Shown here piece after piece: positions 8,143 to 17,350 of a DNA stretch of 64,000 nt (within the stretch, counting starts at the first letter, position 1; every line of letters starts with the position of its first letter). The notes beneath the pieces are model-generated. The model saw only the letters and a list, made by a program, of their open reading frames with translations, was not told the DNA's origin and ran no database searches. Origin of the DNA: Rhizobium sp. FKL33 (lineage in GTDB: Bacteria; Pseudomonadota; Alphaproteobacteria; Rhizobiales; Rhizobiaceae). Made by a program: the position numbers and the translations under genes. The stretch is taken from contig NZ_STFX01000036.1 of NCBI RefSeq assembly GCF_005222915.1, forward strand, positions 86,053 through 150,052. The letters are read 5' to 3'.

Positions 8143-9651
8143 TCAGGCAACCATATGATTTTGGCCCGCGATCTGAGCGAGCAATTTGTCGAGATCGATA
8201 TCGGCGTTTTGATGTTCGCCGACGATCGTGTGTTCCGACATCACGAGAATGCGGTCGGCGACCTCGAAGGCCTCGTCGAGTTCGGTCAGGAACACGACGG
8301 TGGCGCGTCCTTCAGCCGAAGCGCGTAGTTTCGCGCCGATATCGCGGCGGGCGGCAATGTCGACGCCCTGGAAAGGCTCGTCGAGGATCAGGAGACGCGA
8401 GGCCTGCGACAGCCAGCGACCCACCATGACCTTCTGCTGATTGCCGCCGGACAGGGTGTTCATCTCGTCCAGTTCATTGCGGCAGACCACGCCGAGTTCG
8501 CGGATCTGGCGCTGCGCCATGTCGCGCTCGCGGCGCCTGTTGGTGACGCCGAAGGTCGAAATGCGCCGCAGAAACGGCAGACTGATGTTTTCATAGATGT
8601 TGAAGCCCGGCACGATGCCGTTGTCGCCACGATCCTTGGCGATGAGAAACACGCCTTTGTCGATCGCAGCCCGTGTCGATGACGGGTGATAGGCCGCGCC
8701 GTCCAGGCGCATCTGGCCTGCGAAAGGTCGCCGCGCGCCGAACAGGGTTTCGGCCAGCACCGTCTTGCCGACGCCGACAAGGCCGGTGATCGCCACCACT
8801 TCGCCCGCGCCGAAGGACAGCGAGAAAGGCCTTGATGTGGGGGTGATCTGCAAGCGGTCAGCCGTGAAGACGGGCCGCGTCGCCGCGCGCAGCGCGATGT
8901 CGCCGGCCGAGACTTTCTTGCCGAGCATGGCGTTGACAGCGCCTTCGTAATCGAGCTCCGGCCCTTCGAAAAGGCCGGCGATGCGGCCGTCGCGCAGGCT
9001 GACGATGGTGTCGGCAAGCCGGCGGATGTCGGACATGCGGTGGGAGATGTAGAGGATGGCGACGCCGCGCGCCTTGAGACGCTCGACGAGCTCAAACAGC
9101 CGCTCGGCCTCGGCGCTCGACAGCGACGAGGTCGGCTCGTCGAGGATCAGCACTTTGGGCTCATGCGCCATGGCGCGGGCGATCGCCACCATCTGGCGGT
9201 CGGCAAGCGAGAGATCGTTGATATTGGCCGAGAGATCGAGCGACAGGCCCATGCGCTCGGCCACAGCCTGGGCTTCGCGCTTCACCCGGCGCGGATTGAA
9301 GATCAGCCGCGCGCCGCGACCGTTGAGCCGGTCGAGCGTCAGATTGGTGGCGACGTCGAGATCGGCCACCACGCCGTCATTGATATTCTGATGCACGGTC
9401 ACGACGCCTGCGCGCATGGCCTCCGCCGGCGTCACAGGCGCATAGGCTTCGCCCGCCAGCGACATCGAGCCGCCGTCATGGTCGTAGACCCCGCTGACGA
9501 TACGCACCAGCGTGGATTTCCCAGCGCCATTGGCGCCCATCAAGACCGTCACCGCTCCAGCGCGCAATTCGAGATCGACCCCGCCCAGGACATGGACGCG
9601 GCCAAACGATTTGCGCAAGCCGGCGATCCGGAACACCGCTTCTTGCACCAT
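8143..9651 (-). CDS. Sugar ABC transporter ATP-binding protein (RbsA type)
   Basis: A 502-residue duplicated ATPase. The start at 9651 is chosen because GGAGGAG precedes it, whereas a 14-residue upstream extension lacks homology. The first nucleotide-binding domain has Walker A GANGAGKST (near 40) and DEPTSSLSS. The second has the degenerate P-loop GLVGVGKT and the signature LSGGNQQKVMVGRWL with DEPFQGVD, as usual for RbsA/MglA. It powers import with the permease at 7088. It is first in the operon, divergent from the kinase gene over a 141-bp region holding the dyad at 9692-9714. Confidence 0.92.
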   Translation of the reverse strand: MVQEAVFRIAGLRKSFGRVHVLGGVDLELRAGAVTVLMGANGAGKSTLVRIVSGVYDHDGGSMSLAGEAYAPVTPAEAMRAGVVTVHQNINDGVVADLDVATNLTLDRLNGRGARLIFNPRRVKREAQAVAERMGLSLDLSANINDLSLADRQMVAIARAMAHEPKVLILDEPTSSLSSAEAERLFELVERLKARGVAILYISHRMSDIRRLADTIVSLRDGRIAGLFEGPELDYEGAVNAMLGKKVSAGDIALRAATRPVFTADRLQITPTSRPFSLSFGAGEVVAITGLVGVGKTVLAETLFGARRPFAGQMRLDGAAYHPSSTRAAIDKGVFLIAKDRGDNGIVPGFNIYENISLPFLRRISTFGVTNRRRERDMAQRQIRELGVVCRNELDEMNTLSGGNQQKVMVGRWLSQASRLLILDEPFQGVDIAARRDIGAKLRASAEGRATVVFLTELDEAFEVADRILVMSEHTIVGEHQNADIDLDKLLAQIAGQNHMVA

Positions 9652-9691
9652 GAACTCCTCCCTTGCGCACACTCTAAAAGCGCATTTAATC

Positions 9692-9714
9692 AAATGTCAA
9701 GACCATTGACATTT
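9692..9714. promoter_or_regulatory. Perfect operator-like dyad between divergent sugar operons
   Basis: Arms AAATGTCAA and TTGACATTT separated by GACCA form a perfect 9+5+9 inverted repeat, placed between the ABC operon (minus) and the kinase operon (plus). The half-site occurs again upstream of the SorC-type regulator. Position and shared sequence suggest the operator through which that regulator controls both operons (inference). Confidence 0.55.
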
Positions 9715-9792
9715 GCTAGCGTGGCAATTTAGGAAATGGAGGAGGGCCGGTTTGGCGCAAGGAGGCGCGCCCGGACCCACGGGAGGAAAAGC

Positions 9793-11055
9793 ATGCAAAC
9801 ATTCGAGGCGCTGAACGCCGAGACGCTGCCCGTTCGTCTTGGCTCCTACGCCGTCCTGACCGACCGTATCGGCTCGGCTGCGGATGGCTGGACCGTTAGA
9901 GAAGTGGGCGACGGCAATCTCAATCTGGTCTTCATCGTGGAAGGCAAAAAGGGCAGCCTGATCGTCAAGCAGGCGTTGCCTTATGTGCGCTTGGTCGGCG
10001 AGAGCTGGCCCTTGCCGCTCAAGCGGTCCTTTTTCGAATACAATGCGCTGGTTCGTCAGGCGGAACGCGATCCGGGCATGACGCCGGAAGTGCTGTTCTT
10101 CGATCGCGAACAGGCGATCATCGTCATGGAGTTCCTGACGCCGCACATCATTCTGCGGCGCGCGCTGATCGAAGGTCAGAGGCTTCCGAAGGTCGGTCGC
10201 GATCTCGGCCTGTTCCTGGCGCGGACGCTGTTTCGAGGCTCTGATCTCGCCATGGAGGCGCGCAAGCGCAAGGAAGACCTGGCGCTGTTCGCCGACAATG
10301 TCGAATTGTGCGACATCACCGAGAACCTCGTCTTTTCCGATCCCTATTTTGAGGCCCAGCTTAACCGGCATACGACGCCGCAGCTCGACGGCATCGTCGC
10401 CGAACTCCGCGCCGACCGGGATCTCAAGGTCGAGGCGCAGCGGCTGAAACACAAATTCGTCGCCCATGCCGAAACGCTGCTGCATGGCGATCTCCACACC
10501 GGCTCCGCCATGGTGACCCCGGACAACACCCGTGTCATCGATCCGGAATTCGCCTTCTACGGCCCGATGGCCTTTGACGTCGGCATGCTGCTCGCCAATT
10601 TCTGGATGAGCTATTTTTCCCAATCAGGCCATGAAAAGGCCGGTGACCGCGAGGAGATGCGCGCCTATCTGCTCGGCGTCGTCGTCGAGATCTGGGACGT
10701 GTTCCGCGCCGAATTCGCTCATCTCTGGCGCACCGAGCGCAAGGGCATCCTGTATCAGGCCGCTCTCTTTGAAAATCGCGGCGATCCGCTCGGGGCCGAA
10801 CAGGCGCTGGACGAGGTTCTGCACGCAATCTGGGACGACATGCTTGGATTTGCAGGCATCGAGATTCACCGGCGCATTCTCGGCCTGGCGCATAACGCCG
10901 ATTTTGAAACCATTGAGGATGCGGATGTCCGCGCCCGTTGTGAAACCAAGGCGCTCAAGCTGGGCCGCCACCTCGCCGTCAACAGGCACAGGATCCATGG
11001 CCTCGCCGAGATCCACGCGCTGGCTGAACGGCTGGAAAAGGAGATTGTCTGGTGA
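9793..11055 (+). CDS. mtnK: S-methyl-5-thioribose kinase-like sugar kinase
   Basis: A 420-residue kinase of the MtnK branch of the protein-kinase-like phosphotransferases. MtnK phosphorylates methylthioribose at O1. Visible motifs are NLNLVF with the ATP-binding lysine of [11 protein letters not shown] (about 58-65), the catalytic loop [10 protein letters not shown] (about 232-241), and [15 protein letters not shown] (about 250-264), which supplies the metal-binding aspartate. The ATG at 9793 has GGAGGAAAAGC upstream; an earlier in-frame ATG at 9736 gives a basic, non-homologous extension. It overlaps the isomerase gene by 4 nt. The true substrate could be methylthioribose, 5-deoxyribose or another pentose. 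No nucleosidase or phosphorylase gene is nearby, so the sugar probably comes in through the divergent ABC importer (inference). Confidence 0.85.
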   Translation: MQTFEALNAETLPVRLGSYAVLTDRIGSAADGWTVREVGDGNLNLVFIVEGKKGSLIVKQALPYVRLVGESWPLPLKRSFFEYNALVRQAERDPGMTPEVLFFDREQAIIVMEFLTPHIILRRALIEGQRLPKVGRDLGLFLARTLFRGSDLAMEARKRKEDLALFADNVELCDITENLVFSDPYFEAQLNRHTTPQLDGIVAELRADRDLKVEAQRLKHKFVAHAETLLHGDLHTGSAMVTPDNTRVIDPEFAFYGPMAFDVGMLLANFWMSYFSQSGHEKAGDREEMRAYLLGVVVEIWDVFRAEFAHLWRTERKGILYQAALFENRGDPLGAEQALDEVLHAIWDDMLGFAGIEIHRRILGLAHNADFETIEDADVRARCETKALKLGRHLAVNRHRIHGLAEIHALAERLEKEIVW

Positions 11056-12146
11056 AAGTCGGAGACCGCCACTACCGCACCATCTGGATGAACGAAGACG
11101 GCCGCTCCGTCGACGTCATAGACCAGCGCTGGCTGCCGCATGAATTCCGCGTCGTCACGCTCAAGACTGTCGACGATGTGGCAACGGCCATCCGCGACAT
11201 GTGGATCCGCGGCGCGCCGCTGATCGGCGTCACGGCGGCTTACGGCGTGGCGATCGCCATGCTAGAGGACGCATCCGACGCAGCCCTCGACCAGGTCTGG
11301 GAAAAACTGCACGAGACGCGGCCGACCGCCATCAACCTCCGCTGGGCGCTCGACGCCATGCGCGCTCATTTGAAGGCCTATCCCGAATCCGAACGCGCTG
11401 AAGCCGCCTATGCGCGGGCGCATGAGATCGCCGACGAGGACGTTGAGCTCAATCGCTCGATCGGCGCCAATGGGCTGGAGCTTATCCGCAAGATCGCCGC
11501 CGGAAAGAAGCCGGGCGAGCCGGTCAATATTCTCACCCATTGCAATGCCGGCTGGCTGGCGACGGTCGATTACGGTACGGCGACGGCGCCGATCTATATG
11601 GCGGTCGAAGAGGGCATTCCGGTTCACGTCTATGTCGACGAGACCCGGCCCCGCAATCAGGGCGCCCAGCTGACCGCCTGGGAAATGAACGGCCATGGCG
11701 TGCCGCATACGCTGATCGTCGACAATGCCGGCGGCCATCTGATGCAGCATGGCCAGATCGACATGGTGATTGTCGGCACCGACCGCACCACGGCCAACGG
11801 CGATGTCTGCAACAAGATCGGCACCTATCTCAAGGCGCTCGCCGCCCGCGACAACGACGTGCCGTTTTACGTGGCGCTGCCGTCGCCGACCATCGACTGG
11901 ACGGTCAAGGACGGCGTCAAGGAGATCCCGATCGAAGAGCGTAACAGCGACGAAGTGACCTTCGTCCAGGGCCGCGCCGCCGATAGCTCGATCGCCATGG
12001 TGCGGATTTCTCCCGAGGGTAGCCCGGCGGCCAATCCGGCCTTCGACGTGACCCCGGCGCGCCTGATCACCGGCCTGATCACCGAACGCGGCGTCGCCCA
12101 GGCCTCGCCCGACGGCCTCAAGGCCATGTTCCCCGAACGGAGCTGA
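11052..12146 (+). CDS. mtnA: S-methyl-5-thioribose-1-phosphate isomerase-like (MtnA)
   Basis: A 364-residue member of the MtnA/eIF2B-like aldose-1-phosphate isomerase family, which converts 5-substituted ribose 1-phosphate to the ribulose 1-phosphate. The catalytic pair is present: Cys164 in ILTHCNAG and Asp244 in [19 protein letters not shown]. The RGAPLIGV segment is also conserved. The start is GTG, overlapping the kinase stop. Together with the kinase it would deliver a ketopentose 1-phosphate, the type of substrate used by both the class II aldolase (2811) and RuBisCO-like enolases/isomerases (14091). Confidence 0.88.
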   Translation: MKVGDRHYRTIWMNEDGRSVDVIDQRWLPHEFRVVTLKTVDDVATAIRDMWIRGAPLIGVTAAYGVAIAMLEDASDAALDQVWEKLHETRPTAINLRWALDAMRAHLKAYPESERAEAAYARAHEIADEDVELNRSIGANGLELIRKIAAGKKPGEPVNILTHCNAGWLATVDYGTATAPIYMAVEEGIPVHVYVDETRPRNQGAQLTAWEMNGHGVPHTLIVDNAGGHLMQHGQIDMVIVGTDRTTANGDVCNKIGTYLKALAARDNDVPFYVALPSPTIDWTVKDGVKEIPIEERNSDEVTFVQGRAADSSIAMVRISPEGSPAANPAFDVTPARLITGLITERGVAQASPDGLKAMFPERS

Positions 12147-12151
12147 TAGAG

Positions 12152-13087
12152 ATGACCCTGACCAACCGGCAAAGCACGGAAGATGTGGCGGCGGGTATCC
12201 GCAAACGCGTCTTTCTCCACACCATGCGCAACAATGGCGGCTATCTGAGCCAAGCCTGTTCGGCCGCAGAAAGCCTCGCCTTCCTCTACAACGAAGCGCT
12301 CAATCTCGGCGAGCCGACGCTGCCCAAGGTGCCGCTGCCCTTTTCCGGCGTGCCCTCGGCAACCAATCCGGACGCCTTCACCGGCGCCGGCTATCACGGC
12401 CCTTTCGCTCCCGAATATGACCGCTTCATCATTTCGCCCGCCCATTATGCTCTGGTGATCTATTCTGCGCTCATCCAGATGGGCCGGATGGACGAACATG
12501 CGCTCGATCACTTCAATCGCGACGGCAGCTCTGTCGAAATGATCGGCGCCGAGCATAGCCCGGGCATGGAAGTCACCACCGGCTCTCTCGCCCAGGGCCT
12601 GTCGATGGCCTCGGGCGTCGCCTGGGCGCGCAAGCGCAAGGGAGAGGCCGGCAAGGTCTGGGTCTATATGTCTGACGGCGAATTCCAGGAAGGGCAAACC
12701 TGGGAATGCCTGGCGGCAATGGGCTATCACGGCATCGACAATATCCGTGTCGTCGTCGACGTAAACCGTCAGCAATGCGACGGCGCGATGTCATCGGTGC
12801 TCGATCTCGGCGATCTCGCCGCGCGTGTCGCCTCCTTCGGCGTCACCTGCCGGTCGATCAACGGCCATGATCTCGACGCTTTCCGCGAGGCGGCCGCGAG
12901 CGCGGAGCCGGGCAAGCCGCTGATCATTCTCGCCAACACCTCGCCCTATCAGGGCATGGAATTCCTGAAGCGCCGTTTCCCGCGCCTGCACTATGTCCGG
13001 TTCAAATCGGCTGAAGAGCGCCAGGAAATGCAGACCGCCATCGCCGCCGAACTGGGCGTCGACGAAGCCGAAATCGCGAGGGCCTGA
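12152..13087 (+). CDS. Transketolase, N-terminal (TPP pyrophosphate-binding) subunit
   Basis: A 311-residue protein equal to the N-terminal half of transketolase. It carries the TPP/Mg motif SDGEFQEGQTWE (about 175-186) followed by the Asn-containing segment VVDVNRQQCDG, plus the substrate-phosphate region around ISPAHYA and AEHSPGMEVTTGSLAQGL. The partner half is the next gene. Split transketolases transfer two-carbon ketol units and occur in specialised sugar pathways, for example the apulose-4-phosphate transketolase of apiose catabolism. Here it sits between an MtnA-like isomerase and a RuBisCO-like protein, an arrangement I do not know from a characterised pathway. Confidence 0.9.
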   Translation: MTLTNRQSTEDVAAGIRKRVFLHTMRNNGGYLSQACSAAESLAFLYNEALNLGEPTLPKVPLPFSGVPSATNPDAFTGAGYHGPFAPEYDRFIISPAHYALVIYSALIQMGRMDEHALDHFNRDGSSVEMIGAEHSPGMEVTTGSLAQGLSMASGVAWARKRKGEAGKVWVYMSDGEFQEGQTWECLAAMGYHGIDNIRVVVDVNRQQCDGAMSSVLDLGDLAARVASFGVTCRSINGHDLDAFREAAASAEPGKPLIILANTSPYQGMEFLKRRFPRLHYVRFKSAEERQEMQTAIAAELGVDEAEIARA

Positions 13088-13089
13088 TC

Positions 13090-14091
13090 ATGGTGGAAAT
13101 CGTCAATCGTCCTTACGCTAAGGCCTTTGAGGCCTTTGCCTCGGCGCGTCCCGAAATTCTCTGCCTGTCGGCGGATCTCACCTCGTCGTGCGAGGTCGAC
13201 GGCTTCCGCGACCGGCATCCCGACCAGTTCCTGTCGCTCGGCATGGCCGAGCAGAACATGCTGTCTTTCGCCAGCGGTCTGGCTATGCAGGACTTCCGGC
13301 CCTTCATCCACACCTTCGCGGTGTTCCTCTATCGTCGGCCCTATGACCAGCTGATCAACTCGATCGCTTATTCGAACCGCAAGGTCAGGATGATGGGCTT
13401 TCTGCCGGGCATCACCACGCCGGGCGGCATCACCCATCAGGCGATCGAGGATATCTCGGTCATGCGGGCGATCCCCAATATGACGATCCTCGAATGCGGC
13501 GACGCCACCGAAGTCGAAACCGTGCTCGACGTCGCCGACAGCATCGACGGTCCCGTCTATGTCCGCGTGCTGCGCGGTGAGGTGCCCCGTCTCTTCTCGA
13601 CCCCCTTCGCCTTCAACAAGGTGAGGACGCTGAGCGAAGGCGACGATGTGCTGGTGGTCACCGCAGGCGTCTGCACCGAGGAGGCGATGCGCGCGGCCGA
13701 ACCGCTGAAAGCGCGGGGCGTCGGGGTTCATCACCTGCACGCATCCACCCTGAAGCCGTTCGATCGCGAGGCGATCGTCAAGGCCGCGGCCGGCAAGAAA
13801 GGCGTGGTGACGCTCGAGAACCACACGATCAATGGCGGGCTGGGCTCGATGGTCGCGGAAATTCTCGCGGAAGAAGGCATGGGCGTAAAATTGCGCCGTC
13901 TCGGCCTCAACGACACCTTCGCGCACGGCGCCTCCAAGCCCTATCTGATGAAGAAATACAAGCTCGACGCCAGCGCGTTGGTTTCGGCGATCTCCGACCT
14001 GCTCGGCAGGCCGCTCGACATTGCCGATGCCGAGTTTGAGGCTGTGCGACTTGACGCGGTTCATTCCACTCAGAAGGCGGAGGCGCTCTGA
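13090..14091 (+). CDS. Transketolase, C-terminal subunit
   Basis: A 333-residue protein made of the transketolase pyrimidine-binding domain (about 1-165) and the C-terminal domain (about 190-310). The catalytic glutamate that activates TPP lies in SLGMAEQNML (about 52-61). HTFAVFLYRRPYDQ and GITTPGGITHQAIED are characteristic. It follows the N-terminal subunit after 2 nt and abuts the RuBisCO-like gene (stop and start overlap), so the three are translationally coupled and probably needed in fixed ratio. Confidence 0.9.
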   Translation: MVEIVNRPYAKAFEAFASARPEILCLSADLTSSCEVDGFRDRHPDQFLSLGMAEQNMLSFASGLAMQDFRPFIHTFAVFLYRRPYDQLINSIAYSNRKVRMMGFLPGITTPGGITHQAIEDISVMRAIPNMTILECGDATEVETVLDVADSIDGPVYVRVLRGEVPRLFSTPFAFNKVRTLSEGDDVLVVTAGVCTEEAMRAAEPLKARGVGVHHLHASTLKPFDREAIVKAAAGKKGVVTLENHTINGGLGSMVAEILAEEGMGVKLRRLGLNDTFAHGASKPYLMKKYKLDASALVSAISDLLGRPLDIADAEFEAVRLDAVHSTQKAEAL

Positions 14092-15209
14092 TGGCTCGTT
14101 TTTCAGTCACCTATTGGGTCGGGGCGCGTGACGAGAGCGAGGCGCGCCAGCGCGCCCTCGACATCGCGCTCGAACAGACCGTCGAGATTCCGCGCGATGC
14201 GGTGCCCGCAGGTTATGTCGAGGACGAGATTCTCGGCAAGCTCGAAAGGTTGGAGCCGGGGCGTGACGCGCGTGGCGGCTACCTCGCCGAAATCTCCTAT
14301 AGCGAGGACGATATCGGCGGCGATTTCCTGCAATTGCTCAACATCGTCTTCGGCAATTCCTCGATCAAAACCAATATCCGGGTCGAAGATATTACGCTGT
14401 CGCCAGGCATCCTGGAATTGTGCTCTGGTCCGCGTTTCGGCATCGAAGGCCTTCGGGCAAGGGCTGGCCTGACGTCAGGGCCGCTCCTGATGTCGGCGAT
14501 CAAGCCGGTCGGGCTGTCTTCGCGGGAGTTGGCCAAAATCGCCCATGATTTCGCGCTGGGGGGCATGGATTATGTCAAGGATGACCATGGCCTCGTCGAC
14601 CAGAAGACCTCGCCGTTCCTCGATCGAGTAAAAGCCTGCGTCGCCGCAGTGCATGACGCCAACGCCAAGACCGGCGGCAAATGCTCTTTCGTGCCCAACA
14701 TCACCGGCCCGGCGCGGCAGGTGCTCGACCGCGCCTTTGAGGCCAAGGAGGCCGGCGTCGGCGCCGTCATGCTCGCGCCCGCGCTGGTGGGGTATGACGT
14801 GGCGCGCGAACTGGCTGCCGACGCGTCATTCGGCCTGCCGATCGTCTCGCATCCCACTTTCGGCGGCCCGAATGTGCTGACGCCGACCACTGGCTTTTCG
14901 CTGCGCTTCTATTACGGGCTGTTGCAGCGGCTGATGGGTTGCGACGCTGTCGTTTATCCCAATTTCGGGGGACGTTTCGGCTTCAGCCTGGAAGAATGCC
15001 AGTCGATCGTCGATGGCTGCCGCGCCGAGTTCGGCGGCTACAAGTCGATCACGCCCGCGCCCGGCGGCGGCATGTCGCTCGCCCGCGTCGACGAGATGAA
15101 ATCGGCCTATGGCGATTATGTGATGTATCTGATCGGCGGCGCGCTGATCCGTGAGAAGGACGGTCTCACCGACGCCTGCCGGCGGCTGGTCGAGGCGGTC
15201 AGGGCCTGA
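14091..15209 (+). CDS. RuBisCO-like protein (form IV)
   Basis: A 372-residue RuBisCO large-chain homologue with the N-terminal alpha/beta domain and the C-terminal barrel. Lys138 in SAIKPVGLSS matches the catalytic base Lys175 of RuBisCO. Lys163, Asp165 in GGMDYVKDDHG match the carbamylated Lys201 and Asp203, but the third metal ligand Glu204 is replaced by His166. The loop-6 lysine region of true RuBisCO is missing, and the protein is about 100 residues shorter. It therefore cannot be a CO2-fixing RuBisCO. RuBisCO-like proteins act as enolases, 1,3-isomerases or decarboxylases on phosphorylated sugars. Here the likely substrate is the ketopentose phosphate made by the kinase and isomerase (inference). 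It is the last gene of the operon, before a strong terminator. Confidence 0.9.
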   Translation: MARFSVTYWVGARDESEARQRALDIALEQTVEIPRDAVPAGYVEDEILGKLERLEPGRDARGGYLAEISYSEDDIGGDFLQLLNIVFGNSSIKTNIRVEDITLSPGILELCSGPRFGIEGLRARAGLTSGPLLMSAIKPVGLSSRELAKIAHDFALGGMDYVKDDHGLVDQKTSPFLDRVKACVAAVHDANAKTGGKCSFVPNITGPARQVLDRAFEAKEAGVGAVMLAPALVGYDVARELAADASFGLPIVSHPTFGGPNVLTPTTGFSLRFYYGLLQRLMGCDAVVYPNFGGRFGFSLEECQSIVDGCRAEFGGYKSITPAPGGGMSLARVDEMKSAYGDYVMYLIGGALIREKDGLTDACRRLVEAVRA

Positions 15210-15214
15210 ACGAC

Positions 15215-15244
15215 AAAGGCCGGCGTCCACGGGCGCCGGCCTTT
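15215..15244. terminator. Bidirectional terminator between RLP gene and minE
   Basis: Stem AAAGGCCGGCG / CGCCGGCCTTT with an 8-nt loop lies between the convergent RuBisCO-like gene and minE. The A/T-ended 11-bp stem can work in both directions. Confidence 0.8.
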
Positions 15245-15264
15245 CGATTGTCTTGCTGATCCGC

Positions 15265-15525
15265 TTAGGCGGCTTCGAGCTGCGCTTCGAGCGGAATTTC
15301 CACGTCGATTTCCAGCACCGAGACGAATTCTTCCCGATCCATGGTCACCCGCACCTTGTCGGCGTCGAGTTGCACATGTTTGGCGATCACGGCGAGGATT
15401 TCCTCGCGCAGGATAGCGCAGAGATCGGAATTGGCCGTCGCCCGTTCATGGGCGAGCAGGACCTGCAGCCGCTCCCGCGCCTTGGGCGCAGACTGGTTTT
15501 TCTTGAACAGGCCGAAAATATTCAT
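15265..15525 (-). CDS. minE: Cell division topological specificity factor MinE
   Basis: An 86-residue MinE, the normal length. It has the N-terminal membrane-targeting helix MNIFGLFKK, the MinD-interacting region around [14 protein letters not shown] (about 17-30), and the C-terminal dimerisation/topological domain. It drives MinD off the membrane and so produces pole-to-pole oscillation that confines division to midcell. The start overlaps the end of minD by 4 nt. Confidence 0.95.
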   Translation of the reverse strand: MNIFGLFKKNQSAPKARERLQVLLAHERATANSDLCAILREEILAVIAKHVQLDADKVRVTMDREEFVSVLEIDVEIPLEAQLEAA

Positions 15526-16337
15526 GCAGCCCTCCGTGCGAAGATCTTGCCGAACAGTCCGCGCTTTTCGCCCGGGATGGTGACGGGCAGCGTTTCGCCG
15601 CAGAGCCGGCGCGCCGCTTCGAAATAGGCCTGGGCCGGAGCGCTGCGCGCGTCGGCGAGCGTCACGGGCGCGCCGATATTGGAGGCGCGCAGCACATCGG
15701 TGCTTTCCGGGATGATGCCGACCAGCGGAATGGAGAGGATTTCCAGAACGTCGTCGACTTTCAGCATGTCGCCGCGCTCGGCGCGGGCGGCGTCATAGCG
15801 GGTCAGCAGGAGGTGCTTTTCCATCCGCTCGCCGCGCTCGGCCTTCAGCGTCTTGGAATCGAGCAGGCCGATGATGCGGTCGGAATCGCGCACCGAGGAC
15901 ACTTCCGGATTGGTGACCACCACGGCGATGTCGGCATGGCGCATGGCGAGCGTCGCGCCGCGCTCGATGCCGGCGGGGCTGTCGCAGATGACCCAGTCGA
16001 AATAGCGCTTGAGTTCGCCGATCACCCACTCCACGCCTTCGGCGGTGAGATTGTCCTTGTCGCGGGTCTGCGAGGCCGGCAGCAGGAACAACGTCTCCAG
16101 GCGCTTGTCGCGGATCAGCGCCTGCGGCAGCTTGGCGTCGCCCTGGATGACGTTGATGAGGTCATAGACCACCCGGCGCTCGGCGCCCATGACCAGATCG
16201 AGATTGCGCAACCCGACGTCGAAATCGACGACGACGACCTTCTCATTGCGCTGGGCAAGCGCCGCGCCGAGCGCTGCCGTCGACGTTGTCTTGCCGACCC
16301 CGCCCTTGCCTGACGTGACAACGATAACCTTCCCCAT
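15522..16337 (-). CDS. minD: Septum site-determining ATPase MinD
   Basis: A 271-residue deviant-Walker ATPase: GKGGVGKTT at residues 10-18 with the signature lysine, [14 protein letters not shown], and [10 protein letters not shown]. The C-terminal amphipathic membrane helix is [16 protein letters not shown]. Membrane-bound ATP-MinD recruits MinC, and MinE stimulates its hydrolysis. It lies in the minCDE operon with AGGAGAG before the ATG. Confidence 0.96.
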   Translation of the reverse strand: MGKVIVVTSGKGGVGKTTSTAALGAALAQRNEKVVVVDFDVGLRNLDLVMGAERRVVYDLINVIQGDAKLPQALIRDKRLETLFLLPASQTRDKDNLTAEGVEWVIGELKRYFDWVICDSPAGIERGATLAMRHADIAVVVTNPEVSSVRDSDRIIGLLDSKTLKAERGERMEKHLLLTRYDAARAERGDMLKVDDVLEILSIPLVGIIPESTDVLRASNIGAPVTLADARSAPAQAYFEAARRLCGETLPVTIPGEKRGLFGKIFARRAA

Positions 16338-16367
16338 CCTACTCTCCTGTTTTCGGCCGGATTCGGC

Positions 16368-17129
16368 TTAATTGATCTTTTCCGCCATGATGGCGTCGTC
16401 TTCGAGCCACAGCTGGACAGGGTGTCCGTGCAGCGTTTCAGGCATGTCATCCGCCATCTTGTAGACACCGTCGATGGCGATCAGTTCGGCTTCCATCTTG
16501 CGACAGAAGATGCGTGCGGCGGCATTGCCGAGAGACCCGGCCAGCGCGCGGCCGCGTAGCGCGCCATAAATATGGATCGACCCGCCGGCGATGACTTCGG
16601 CGCCCGAGGCGACGGAGCCGATCACCGTGATGTCGCCTTCCGGGAAAATCACCGACTGGCCCGAACGAACCGGCTCGCGGATCATCAGGGATTGCAGCTG
16701 CGGACGGCTTTCCATGATCACCGGCTGCGGCGCGTCGGCTTCCTTTTCGCTCGACTTTTCGTCCTTGGCTTTTTCCGGAGCCGCGGTGACGGTTGCCGGA
16801 ACCTCGGACACGTCGACATCGGAGGACGCGCGTCCGCCCTTCAGCGCCGGCGGCATGCCCGGTCCGATCAGCGAGGGTCGGGCGCCTTCGACGCCCATGA
16901 CGCTGACATTGCGCTTGGCGAGTTCTTCCAGAAATTCCTTGAGCTGCGCCCGGTCGATATCCAGCCCGGCAAGGTCGAGAACGACGGGACGGCCGAGGAA
17001 AAATCCGGCCGAACGCGACGCGAGATCGTCCAGCCGTCCCAGCCAGTCCTCGAAAGGAAGGTCGGGCGACAGCACGACGGCCAGAAAGGACCGGCCCTTG
17101 ATGCGGATCGAGCGAGCGTCTGTTAGCAC
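16368..17129 (-). CDS. minC: Septum site-determining protein MinC
   Basis: A 253-residue FtsZ polymerisation inhibitor. Residues about 1-105 are the N-terminal FtsZ-interacting domain. A variable acidic/Ala/Lys-rich linker (about 120-160) follows. The C-terminal beta-helix binds MinD and dimerises, with repeating glycine turns such as GDITVIGSVASGAEVIAGGS and HIYGALRGRALAG. The start is GTG at 17129, since no upstream ATG is available. It is the first gene of minCDE and diverges from the adenylate cyclase gene across 221 bp, which contains two direct GGTTAAC copies (17179 and 17189) of unknown meaning. Confidence 0.93.
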   Translation of the reverse strand: MLTDARSIRIKGRSFLAVVLSPDLPFEDWLGRLDDLASRSAGFFLGRPVVLDLAGLDIDRAQLKEFLEELAKRNVSVMGVEGARPSLIGPGMPPALKGGRASSDVDVSEVPATVTAAPEKAKDEKSSEKEADAPQPVIMESRPQLQSLMIREPVRSGQSVIFPEGDITVIGSVASGAEVIAGGSIHIYGALRGRALAGSLGNAAARIFCRKMEAELIAIDGVYKMADDMPETLHGHPVQLWLEDDAIMAEKIN

Positions 17130-17350
17130 TTTGGTGATCTGTGTTAAGAATTCGTTGACAAGGAGTAGCGTCCGTTAGGTTAACAAATGGTTAACGCGGC
17201 TTGCCCGAGCCTTGCGCCGAGGGCTTTCGCGCTACGATGATGCTTTCCGGACACGCCGAAAATTGCGGACATCCTGTCCATCAGGCGCTATGAACAGGAT
17301 CAGTCAGCAGGGAGCGGGCTACTCCTCACCAGATCTCACAGGAAGGCGTC

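Noticed and set aside
14091-15209. True CO2-fixing RuBisCO
   Set aside because: Only 372 residues, the loop-6 lysine region is missing and Glu204 is replaced by His; no phosphoribulokinase nearby.
17179-17195. Tandem GGTTAAC copies upstream of the cyclase gene
   Set aside because: Too short and without dyad partners to be called an operator; mentioned only under minC.
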